A DNA stretch of 26,445 nucleotides, taken from Hofstenia miamia. Its lineage: Eukaryota; Xenacoelomorpha; Acoela; Hofsteniidae. Position numbers and translations under genes: made by a program. Positions 1-8,099 of this stretch are shown piece by piece (the stretch's first letter is position 1; every line of letters begins with the position of its first letter). Under the pieces are notes generated by a model. The model ran no database searches and was not told the DNA's origin. It saw only the letters and a list, made by a program, of their open reading frames with translations. The stretch is taken from positions 116,737 through 143,181 of the forward strand of contig CABFPE010000634.1 of assembly GCA_900660155.1 (NCBI GenBank), written 5' to 3'.

Positions 1-184
1 TCCTGTTCTGCTCATCTGTCCACTTATGCCGTTGTCCATTGGTCTGTGTGGATCCTGTACTGCCACTTCTCGAGTCCACACTCCCGATTGTGGAGTCCGC
101 CTGTTGTCCGGAGATTCTTAGCACCTTCTGACCATTGAAGGCCTGCCGGGGACTGAGGGCCTTTGCTCTATCATGACTTTTCAT
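1..184 (-). CDS. 5' part of a retroelement-like ORF (runs off window)
   Basis: An open frame begins at ATG 184-182 on the minus strand (MKSHDRAKAL...) and stays open for about 60 codons to the window edge. It is rich in Ser, Thr, Gly and Gln. It ends with the motif HKWTDEQNR, which resembles the W-T-x-E-x-N start of a Myb-like segment found near the N terminus of some animal LINE ORFs. The DNA is much richer in GC than the rest of the window. Upstream on the same strand lie a 71-bp tandem repeat and an (AAT)n tract, as expected for a retroelement leader. The start context is weak (C at -3). That the frame is open and GC-rich is seen; the LINE assignment is inferred from one short motif. It could instead be a host exon. 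Confidence 0.4.
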   Translation of the reverse strand, partial: MKSHDRAKALSPRQAFNGQKVLRISGQQADSTIGSVDSRSGSTGSTQTNGQRHKWTDEQNR

Positions 185-206
185 CAGCGTTATTTTTTGT
201 GTTTGA

Positions 207-338
207 TTTTGGACTCACATTCTCCTAGGAAGTTGCCAACCAAAGCTTAAGAGACCTTCCTGCCCCATGAGCTTTCATTTTGGACTGCCCTTGTCCTAGG
301 AAGTTGCCAACCAAGGCTTTAGAGTGCTTCCCACCCTG
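207..338. repeat. 71-bp tandem duplication
   Basis: Two copies of a 71-bp unit start at 207 and 278, each opening with TTTTGGACT. They share an identical 20-base core (CCTAGG through CCAACCAA) and diverge towards the end; the second copy stops at the ATT tract. Tandem leader monomers of this size occur in 5' UTRs of several LINE families. On the minus strand this pair lies just upstream of the ORF starting at 184. Confidence 0.75.

Positions 339-416
<78 letters not shown>
339..416. repeat. (ATT)n microsatellite, about 26 units
   Basis: A near-perfect run of ATT, read as AAT on the minus strand. It lies exactly between the stop codon of the LINE C-terminal frame (TGA at 418-416, minus strand) and the GC-rich leader of the next element. 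It may be the A-rich or TAA-type tail of the LINE at 416-1457, or the target into which the neighbour inserted. Confidence 0.95.
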
Positions 417-418
<2 letters not shown>

Positions 419-712
419 TTTATTTAAGTCCAATAGTTGAAAAGTTCTACAATTTGAAAATGTTTCACATGAGAATAAAAAATGTGATAAATCTTTTATC
501 TTTTTGGCAGAGACATAATGGTGAATATGTTCTGTTTTTTTTCGATATAAATCATAGGCGATCATACAATTGTCAATAACGTTTAAAATAATTACTTCCC
601 AATGGCGTTTTACCGATTTAAAGTAGCTACAAAATGATTTATCTGGGACTGTATTTATTATTGATCTTAAATCGTCTAAATCAGTTGTTCTAATTGAATA
701 TCTACGATTCAA
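416..712 (-). pseudogene. LINE C-terminal zinc-type region, fragment
   Basis: The longest surviving frame of the minus-strand LINE. Its pattern of basic and aromatic residues, then KDLSHFLFSCETF and R, matches the end of RT-RNase H polyproteins, where a C..C pair normally precedes E(T)..H..F.C. Here the expected first Cys pair is replaced by YVSAKK, so the putative metal site is broken. The frame ends LDLNK-stop, and the AAT tract starts immediately, leaving no 3' UTR. Confidence 0.5.
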
Positions 713-1457
713 TAAATTTAACTTAACCGATTAAATCTCAGACTATTGACAATTAAGTTTTTCTAAGCAGATATTTGGCATATTAAATGTTTGCAGCCTG
801 AAGTTTTTAGATACTTTTAGCAATTGTTGTAAATTCAAAATATTGTTTAATCCACGTTATATGTAATGCTGCATCTGATTTGTATAATTTGGATGATACT
901 ATAATTTGTTGTAACAAGAGCTCTTCTTGATTTAATATAGATTAAAAACCATTTAAAAGCAATTTTACAGTATTGGCTTTATGATTGATATCTAATGGTG
1001 GACAGTGAGAAATTATTTCTAAAGCATCTCTTTTAGGTTTCCATTTGCACCAATTGCTGTTTTCATTACTTTATATTGGAATTTACTGAATTTTGTAATA
1101 TATTATGTAACAAGATTATGCTAGCATGGAAATTGTTTCAAATAACTTCATAATTGTATTAGCTTGTAATCCCAATTAAGCGCAACATCTTTCCTATGTA
1201 AAAGCCCAGTTATCTCTAGCACAAATTTCTACTTTGTTTGCAATGCAGCTTAAATTTCAATTTCGAATCACACAAATACTAAGAATTTTCGTAGACCAGG
1301 AATATTTACAATTTTCAGAATTGATTTTAATATTACCTATTTCATCTAATTCTTCAGAAGTTACAGTATTAGGTCCAATTTCTGTTTTTGCTGCATTAAT
1401 TTTTAATCTCCATTTTTTTGCAATCAACACAGAATTAGATATATATACAAATACAGA
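416..1457 (-). mobile_element. Decayed LINE (RT tail, RNase H-like remnant, C-terminal region), I-clade-like
   Basis: Four minus-strand pieces read in the order of an I-type LINE. At 1457-1260, 66 open codons contain WRLKINAAKTEI followed by STKILSICV, like the RT thumb pattern W..lkiN..KTE...K.LGi. At 1055-942, a frame contains KRDALEIISHCPPLDI, like the post-RT 'AL..i....PLdi' segment. At 878-807, HITWIKQY then IAK resembles the RNase H C-terminal motif (TWIKaH....AD.lAK) without its His and Asp. At 712-416, a 98-codon frame ends SHFLFSCETFSNCRTF, like the HlLf.C....R zinc-type tail. Stops and frameshifts separate all pieces, so this is a pseudogene. The clade name is inferred from domain order and the AAT tail. 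Confidence 0.6.
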
Positions 1458-1462
1458 TTAAA

Positions 1463-2240
1463 TTTAGTAGGGGGATTTTTATTTATCGTACATATTTGGT
1501 TTCGTTTAGTTTTTTTACCAGACCACTCAATTAAAGTGTACTTCTTCAATTAAGTGATAATCAGGGGTAGTAACAGCATCTGCTGTTAACAAATAGTCAA
1601 ATTGGTTGCGGCCACAAAACACTCTTATACTATATTTTACTATCTTATGGACTATTCTTAGGCTCTATGAATTAATTCAAGTTTGTGTATTATAGTGTTG
1701 TAAAAATTCATTATTTTATATTACTGATGAACATGCAATACTTCAAATGAAAATATTGGCTCATATGATATTGATGTTCTCATTAACGGTTAGTCTGACA
1801 CGAAACAATTATTGCGTTATCTGCAATTGAGGTATAACATACCCGAACCAGAGAAACTACAATAAAGTACATTGTTCACAAATAAAAACCGGTAATATAA
1901 ATGTTTCCTTGAAAAAAATGTGTACAAAATGTATGTACCTTGCTTGAAGCAGCATTAAATTTGGTGCTTTCATTAAAAATCAATTTTAATTATTCTTGAA
2001 TTTTATGTACACACACGCATACATTCTTCTTCGAACAGATTTTCCTAGAACATTTTGATTTGCATTCGACATAGAGTAAATGATTATTACCTCTCGCAAA
2101 GAGTGACTAGGTTTGAGTTATTCCTGTATAATATTTGCTTGTGTGTCATTTGATAGCATGATAGCAGCAATTTTTAGAACTTTTACCAATGGCACACTAG
2201 TATATTAATTGCCGTCCTGTCCCGATATATGGCTTCATAA
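1463..2240. other. Non-coding AT-rich stretch
   Basis: No frame longer than chance and no recognisable protein motif. It contains a near-perfect 8-bp hairpin with a 2-nt loop at 1571-1588 (TAACAGCA/TGCTGTTA). Upstream RT domains of the LINE at 416-1457 and of the Penelope-like relic at 2241 are not recognisable here. Confidence 0.6.
1571..1588. repeat. Short perfect inverted repeat
   Basis: TAACAGCA and TGCTGTTA separated by TC. The length is modest for a 26-kb window, so no function is assigned. Confidence 0.6.
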
Positions 2241-2588
2241 GATACATTGTATGATAAAATATTAGATTCATACAATTGTGATGTCTATGAAAAGACTACA
2301 TACATCGGTGAGACTGTTCGACATTTTGAAACGCGGGAATCAGAACATATTAATGGACATTTTTAATCTAGAGTACGCATATTCATAACATGAATCCGAA
2401 AAGTTTTAGAATAATTTTAAGATCAAACAAATCAAAAATACCTGAAGCCATTCTAATTAAGGCAGAAGAACATAAGATCACTGTATCTGTATTAATTAAT
2501 TATTGTACTATATTGCGAAATCTATGTAAATTTCCCGCAAATTTTATTATTTCTGAAGATGACTAAATTATAGTCGAAAACGTTAAGC
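2241..2588 (+). mobile_element. Penelope-like element 3' relic (GIY-YIG endonuclease region)
   Basis: In one frame, 2241-2360 reads YNCDVYEKTTYIGET followed by RHFETRESEH. This matches the GIY-YIG nuclease of Penelope-like elements: Cys pair region, YIGET, catalytic-type Arg and the conserved E(H). After a stop (TAA near 2365) and frameshifts, a second frame from about 2390 reads FRIILRSNKSK then EAILIK, the usual downstream part with a conserved Glu. The expected 3' end motif, CTGAAGATGACTA...TAGTCGAAAACGTTA, follows at 2553-2586. Such TGAAGA..hairpin..GAAACGTT motifs follow the GIY-YIG domain in many such elements (recalled knowledge). The RT domain is absent: a 5'-truncated, inactive copy. 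Confidence 0.7.
2553..2588 (+). repeat. 3' hairpin motif of Penelope-like element
   Basis: Stem GACTA (2561-2565) pairs with TAGTC (2571-2575) around AATTA. The hairpin is framed by CTGAAGAT upstream and GAAAACGTTA downstream. Many copies elsewhere have GGCTA/TAGCC in the stem, so the stem here would be compensated. The last statement rests on memory of the motif, not on an alignment. Confidence 0.6.
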
Positions 2589-2632
2589 AATGTGCTCTAT
2601 TCCAATTAATATAAATCTTAGCAAAATATGCT

Positions 2633-2633
2633 N
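2633..2633. other. Ambiguous base N
   Basis: A single N in the assembled sequence; the local sequence around it is ordinary AT-rich DNA. It may be an unresolved call. Confidence 0.95.
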
Positions 2634-2911
2634 CTCCTCTATGTGAGCAAATATCTTACAAAAGAACTAAATACATTTACAAAATACTTCAAAATTTTTC
2701 AAAGAAAACAGTTCCTTGAGATTGTTTAGCTCACTTACTTCTTTTTTAATGTTCTATTTACTAAAATCGACCACAGTTTATTACAAAATAAATCAGTTTA
2801 TTAAAATCTTCTACTTATTACTCTCAATAATTTTAAAAGATGATCCAAATCCTGGCAACTGCAAGTAGCTTATCAAAAATGCTTCGTTTTAACGCTTGGG
2901 ATGAATAAGAG

Positions 2912-3540
2912 CATTACGAAAGTTTCTATTTCTTTGGCTCAAATGAACGTCTACATGTAAATGCGTTTCGTGATTTAGGCATATCTGTATCAGATAGTTT
3001 GAAGATTTCAGAACATTGTTATAAGATATCTTCTATAGCATACGCTCGAGTCTCCTGCCTATTATTATTGAATACAACAGTCAAGTTTCCAGCCCTTCTA
3101 CTATAAAGGATATTTCGTTGATTGAACGTGTTCAAAAATATTTCACACAATGTGTTTGCAAACGTGCTGTCATACAATACAAAGACAATTCAGACAGCCT
3201 GAAGAAATTGAATTTGGAGTCACTGCAATACCGTTGTATTATTTTTTATTTGTGTTTCATGAATAAAATATTTTATGGAATGATTGACCTACAGCTAAAT
3301 AAATTCTTTGTAAGAAGACCACTCGTATACAATACACGAACGAAATGCAGAGTACAATACACTTCAAATATCTCATATTATTGATACTATGATAACAATA
3401 CTATTCGGAATTTATTCTTTTACCGGGTAACAAAATATTGGAATTCTTTGCTAAATATTGTGATGACATCAACATCACTTGAAATATTTAAATACCGTTT
3501 GCACAGTGTTAATCTTAGCCATTTTGATATTTTCCACTAG
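2912..3540 (+). pseudogene. LINE RT C-terminal part, decayed
   Basis: From 2921 the frame reads NAFRDLGISVSDSLKISEHC then KISSIAYARVSCLLLL. This is the classic 'fRDLGv.vs..l.f..Hc..i...A..R...l' block just after the RT core. It stops at TAA 3103-3105. A shifted frame continues with TIKDISLIERVQKYFTQ (the usual 'iE.VQ..fT'), then LKKLNLESLQYRC, then after an in-frame TGA at 3382-3384, RNLFFYRVTKYWNSLL and FKYRLHSVNL, ending at TAG 3538-3540. The R...WNsL...F...L ending is typical of Jockey/CR1-like LINEs. One frameshift and one nonsense change disable it. The endonuclease and RT core are absent upstream. Confidence 0.75.
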
Positions 3541-3720
3541 ATTTTCTTAGTGTGTCTTTATGAATATATTGTTTACTTTCCGCTTGCATGTAAGTGCTGC
3601 AGTTTGTGACAACATCAGCCTTTGCCAGCGTTCATTGGACCAATATTTTTTTATAATTTCATTTTATTATTTTGTTATTTTATAACTTGTTCAAATTGTT
3701 CAAGGTAAATATATTTATCC

Positions 3721-3749
3721 TTATTATTATTATTATTATTATTATTATA
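3721..3749. repeat. (TTA)n microsatellite
   Basis: About ten uninterrupted TTA units. It abuts the 5' border of the RT fragment starting near 3750. Confidence 0.9.
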
Positions 3750-4081
3750 GTCAAAGGACTAGACACAACAAAATCTTGTGGTTTCATAATAAAAAAATAC
3801 TTTTATATATTCGAAGAATACATCCTGTTAGCTTTCAATCAATGTATTATTGACAATAATTTTCCCGACGTTTTGAAATATTCGGATATCTCACCACTAT
3901 ATAAGAAAGGAGATCCTCTCGATCCATTTAATTACAGACCAATAAGCATAACGCATCCATTTTCTAAAATTTTTGAAAAACTTTTAGCTGCCCAAATATA
4001 TAAGTATTTAAACGACAATAAAATTCTATCAGAGCATCAATTTGGATTCAGACCAAAATTCAGCACTACTGATGCCATACT
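3750..4081 (+). pseudogene. LINE reverse transcriptase fragment (N-terminal palm/fingers)
   Basis: The open frame reads LKYSDISPLYKKGDPLD, then NYRPISITHPFSKIFEKLL, then LSEHQFGFRPKFSTTDAI. These are the highly conserved RT blocks 'I.P.yKkgd', 'NYRPIS....fsKifEkl' and 'QfGFR....T.dai' of Jockey/CR1-type LINEs. The match stops abruptly at the N at 4082, where a (GA)n tract begins; the residues after that are not RT. The catalytic LD and YADD blocks are therefore missing. It resembles at protein level the same blocks at 13528-13800, so both may come from one family. Confidence 0.8.
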
Positions 4082-4106
4082 NAGAGAGAGAGAGAGAGAG
4101 AGAGAG
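4082..4106. repeat. (AG)n microsatellite with leading N
   Basis: An N at 4082 is followed by about 12 AG units. The RT homology ends exactly here, so this may be a rearrangement point or an assembly join. Confidence 0.9.
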
Positions 4107-4166
4107 ATAAGGCAGGGGTGTACTCAGAGGGGAACTGAGGGAAAGTTCTCTTTCAGAATTACTTAC

Positions 4167-4236
4167 CATCTTTCAGAGCAGAAATCTCTTCATGTCTCAC
4201 GAAATGTGGACATATAATAATCACAGTACTCCATGG
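4167..4236 (-). CDS. Candidate internal exon, 70 nt
   Basis: On the minus strand, TTATACATTTCAG lies just before 4236 and GATG|GTAAGT crosses 4167/4166: a near-consensus acceptor and donor bracket 70 nt. Only one frame is open across it, giving PWSTVIIICPHFVRHEEI and then SALKD. No domain is recognised. A second, weaker candidate lies upstream at 4490-4436 (55 nt, TTTCAG| and ACAG|GTTG). Splice-like borders can arise by chance in AT-rich DNA, so this is a suggestion only. Confidence 0.25.
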
Positions 4237-4920
4237 CTGAAATGTATAACAAGGTGCAAATAAGCTCTATATAAACTAAAAAATTAATATATCCTTATTT
4301 TCTTCCTCTTGTAAAGGGAGTTGGAGGTTCTGAGGTTCACTGAGGAAGGAAATTACCAAAGATTAAGCTTCTACAAATGAAAAGAAGTATTTCCTATTGA
4401 AACTAGAGAGTAGGAAGAGTTAGCAAGGTGACAACCTGTATTTGAATCTTCACCCAAAAAACATTCCTTATGCTGATTCCGTGCTTTAGGCTGAAATTAA
4501 GTTAGAAAAGTATGATGCTAAAGAGTAACTATTAAATATAGTAAACCTCAAATTGAATATTTGCATTTAGTTAATATCAATTGTTTGTGTTTTAATTGCC
4601 ATGCCAAAATATCAGTTTTTCCTAAAAGTGTAGGCCCAAAGAACCAGATACTACAAAAGTTTCTTTGTGTAATAATTCATTAAATATAGACTTAGCTCCA
4701 ACACTAAATTTTTCACTCAAAATATCATTGATGCTGTTAAGCAGAAGTTTTTGGCCATGCTTCAAAGCACGTCTCATATGGAATACAGAATAGCGAGTAC
4801 ATATTCAAAGAGGTATGCTAAAATTCCAAGAATATTTTTACAGTTTTTCATTAGCTGATCTATTCTACAATTCAGAAAGGGGGTTTTAGGGCATGCATCT
4901 TGTTTTTAATGCTTTAATTT

Positions 4921-4970
4921 ATTCTTGACTAGTTATTAACTGTTTAAAAAAGTGTTCTTAAGATCAAAGA
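4921..4970 (+). repeat. Dispersed repeat copy A
   Basis: A 50-base segment opening ATTCTTGAC and containing AGTTATT, TGTTTA and TTAAGAT is repeated at 5702-5750 in the same orientation with roughly 80% identity by eye. The similarity does not continue outside it on either side. Confidence 0.5.
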
Positions 4971-5701
4971 CAATCAAATACATTTAAGTTTCTAGAAATA
5001 CAAACAACGGAGGATTTCTCTTTACAAAGAACACACAGACATTATCTCAAAAAGTACTTCACTAATTCTATGGTATTGTAAGGCTTGGGTTTGAATATTT
5101 CAGTTTCTATCTGTTAGAGGGCTCATATTTCTCACAAACTAAATTCTGCTTGATTTATGGGATCACTAAATTTAATCAAGCCTCAGCTTTGCATGACAAT
5201 AATTCTGTCCATGTAAATTTATGCGCTAACAAAAGATATGAAAAAATTGGTTCTAAAACTTGTCTCACCATTCTGCATTTAATACTTGTTCTCTTCACGC
5301 CCTATATCTAAACCGTTGGAATTGGTATTTTTTAAAGAAATTGATTATAAACCTAAGTTCGTTATTTATGAACCAAAGCATCGTTACCAAATTAAACTGC
5401 GCTTTCTCCTATAGCGTTACATGTCTTTTCAATGCCAACGATTATCAAAAAACAAAGAGAAAGAAGTTTCCTGAATTTTAAAGCGTGCGAATAGTCTACA
5501 GATGCACAAGTTACATATCTCTTTTCAACAAGCCCAAAGCTGTTAAGAATCAATTAAAGGTGTTATTTTTGAAAGGAAACAGGCTATGTTATTTTATTAA
5601 AAACTAATTTTGTTATATTTACTAGTTTTTTTGTGTGTTATTATAATTATTGGAAATATACTTTATTAGTAATACTACTGCAGAGCTGAACTATAAAAAT
5701 T

Positions 5702-5750
5702 ATTCTTGACCAGTTATTTATTGTTTAGAAGAATGTTGTTAAGATTTTAT
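5702..5750 (+). repeat. Dispersed repeat copy B
   Basis: Second copy of the 50-base segment at 4921-4970, about 780 bp downstream. It is too short to be called an LTR. Confidence 0.5.
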
Positions 5751-6258
5751 ATTGGGTTTCGTTTGCTGTTCTAATGAATAGCATTCCTTCTATACTGTTT
5801 GAATGATTGAATACTTTAAAATTCAACTGTTTCTGGCGTAAATCAACTGTTAAAGATTTGTTCAGACTGTCGATGGCTATCATCTGTCAATACTTCTGTC
5901 AATCGATAACCTCAACAATCCATCTACTTTTTTATCAGTTGATAATTCGGCAATGTGCATGTGAACAATCATGTCGCTTTTTTGACTAAACAACCATATT
6001 GCTGCAATCTGATACAAATCTATAATGCGAATTATCAAGGATTCTGACAATTGCTCATGCGCATAAATTCATATGGGAGTCTGAGTTGCTGCTTAAAGCG
6101 TTTTTTGCAAAATTTTTACTAAATATTTTTAGAACTGTATATACATTGTATTAGAGCTGCGTGAGTGCGGGTACAATACATTACGGGTACGGTAATAATA
6201 AACTGGATCCTGTTCATGAGTTGTCTGGTTATGAAAATTCGTTAGTGTTGTTTATAAG

Positions 6259-6259
<1 letters not shown>

Positions 6260-6290
<31 letters not shown>
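6260..6290. repeat. (TA)n microsatellite
   Basis: About 15 uninterrupted TA units followed by degenerate TA-rich sequence to 6300. Confidence 0.95.
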
Positions 6291-6295
<5 letters not shown>

Positions 6296-6299
6296 TATA

Positions 6300-7440
6300 A
6301 CATTAATCTGATAAAATCCTGTTTACGATTGTTTAGCAAGCAAATCACGGACCATGGAATTTCCAATTTTCGTTTATAGCTCAATTAGTTTTATTTTATT
6401 GAATATCGTTTTGCTATTACTAATGAAAGCATTAGATTTTTTATAATATTTTGCACTCATACATGAACATTTTTTAACCTTTGCAAATATTAATTTACAG
6501 TTTTAAAGCTAGTGTCCAAACGCTGTACAAATTTACAATATCACATATAGCTGTACACTGACAAGAATGTTCGGCGCTGTATAGCTTGACATTGAAAATA
6601 ATTGTAAAAATGATACATTTGTAGAACTTTCATGACCTGAGTTGGAAAATACTATGTCTTCGTCGCCTAAACAATATCTGTAAAAATCTAAAATGGATTT
6701 AACGATAAAATTCTAGTAAATATCTTGCGCGTATGCCACTTGATTTTGCTTGAAACTTACCCTCGTGATTCTGTATCTTAGGATACAGCATACTGCTTTT
6801 ATTTTTGTGTACTCAAGGAGTAATTCCCTATTTTTAATGATTACAAAACTTGGATATTATTGAATAACATCAATGCTCAATGAATATATAAAATAAATCA
6901 AATAAATTTCTCATAATATATGAATAAATTCAATAAAAGAAGTAATTCTTTCATTTCATTTCTTATTACAAATGTGAAAATGATCGAAATATATTAGATA
7001 TGCAGAAAACTATTCTTCATGAGAATAATGAAATTCACAAGTTCTTTACAAATGATTACCTTTAATCATTTTATAAATTTTTGCTAATATCCATTAGGTA
7101 ACATGACACAAACAATGGAGGTCTTCAATTAATTATTAAGAATAAGAAAATGGACTTCTTAAAATAATTAAGCAAAATGCATTTTTTTTCTGCTTGACTG
7201 TATATTTTTCTATTTATTATTGCAGCTACAATTGATAAAGAAGATTTTTATTAAATGCTCTGTACTTTTATATAATATTGTAAAAAATATTTCTATTTAT
7301 GAGAATATGTTCTTCATATATACATGTTTTTGAAATGTGCTGTTAATTTGCGTAGGTAATAACATGATGTCAACAAAATGTTGACAAATGTCCTACAACG
7401 TGTGCTGCTTCAGACTTCCTGAAAAGGTTCAAACACAAAA
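6300..7440. other. AT-rich stretch, probable intron of the minus-strand gene
   Basis: No coding region is evident. It lies directly downstream of the splice donor at 7446 on the minus strand, so part of it is likely first-intron sequence of that gene. A good donor-like site, GAGG|GTAAGT, lies on the minus strand at 6761/6760, but the exon it would end is not clear because the upstream acceptors are poor. Confidence 0.4.
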
Positions 7441-7446
7441 ACATAC

Positions 7447-7964
7447 CTAGAGAATATAACGAGATCATTAGCTGGAAGTCCTATGTCAGGCACATCTTGC
7501 AATTCTAGGACGATTGATTTCTTTTCTACAGAATTTGAGTTACTAGCGTTGCACTGAGTGTATAATTCGTCCCATAGAACATAATTAATGACGCTGTTGA
7601 GGCTTACAAATGGCTTTCTGTCTTGCCTTATCATTGTGTCGAACTTTCGGATGAACGTTCCTATTTTACTCTTGTCTTTCGGAAGTGAATATTCTTTGCA
7701 AGAAATAATTTCATTATTGTGACCTAACACAAATTTTAACATTCGATTGTTGTTCAGCAATGAGGTAAGGGTGTTTTTACCATTGGTGATTTTATTGTAT
7801 TGAGTTCGCACAACAAACTTTTTGGCGACGTTCTCTGGATTATATTCTACCAGGAATTTCGTTTTAGCTTTTTCTTTAATCACAGTTATGAAACCTTGAT
7901 CACTAATAGCTTCTAGATAGACTACCCAAACACACCAAATTGGTATTAAAAACGCAATGCGCAT
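7447..7964 (-). CDS. First coding exon of a secreted or membrane protein, unknown family
   Basis: The exon runs from ATG 7964-7962 to a splice donor CTAG|GTATGT at 7447/7446, giving 172 complete codons plus two bases (phase 2). This ATG is chosen because it has A at -3 and starts a signal peptide: MRIAFLIPIWCVWVVYLEA, basic start then hydrophobic core, likely cleaved after AIS (residue 21). The frame extends upstream to 8024 but without another ATG. The mature part is lysine-rich and mixed hydrophobic, with only two cysteines (89 and 138) that could pair, and one N-glycosylation sequon (N139-A-S). No domain is recognised; it may be a beta-rich extracellular domain (inference). An uninterrupted run of this length is far beyond chance in such AT-rich DNA. 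Later exons were not identified below 7440. Confidence 0.7.
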
Positions 7965-8079
7965 GGTTTTCGCTGCAACTTGTGGAGAACTGATAAAAAC
8001 GAGCGCTATTTGACAAGTAAACAACTAATCGTGAAAGCAAGTAGAATCATCACCGAAATATGCCGGACATTTATAGAGA

Positions 8080-8085
8080 AATTTA
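8080..8085 (-). promoter_or_regulatory. Candidate TATA box for the secreted-protein gene
   Basis: Read on the minus strand, CTATAAATG lies about 116 nt upstream of the ATG at 7964. That would place transcription start near 8050 and leave a 5' UTR of about 85 nt. TATA-like strings are frequent in AT-rich DNA, so positional support is modest. Confidence 0.3.
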
Positions 8086-8099
8086 CAAGAATGAAATGC

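Larger units (their letters stand above)
4491..6259. other. Non-coding AT-rich stretch
   Basis: Apart from the two short dispersed repeat copies (4921-4970 and 5702-5750), nothing recognisable. Open frames at 5260-5481 and 5807-5989 are of a length expected by chance, lack ATG starts, and show no motif. Confidence 0.5.

Noticed and set aside
225..419. Minus-strand frame encoding a poly-Asn run
   Set aside because: It is the translation of the AAT microsatellite and the 71-bp repeats, not a protein.
1234..1461. Plus-strand 75-codon frame
   Set aside because: It is the shadow of the minus-strand RT fragment at 1457-1260, which has clear RT motifs.
6161..6379. Plus-strand frame with a Tyr-Ile run
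   Set aside because: It runs through the (TA)n microsatellite and has no other support.
7965..8024. Upstream extension of the signal-peptide exon
   Set aside because: It has no ATG, and the signal peptide starts properly at the ATG at 7964.
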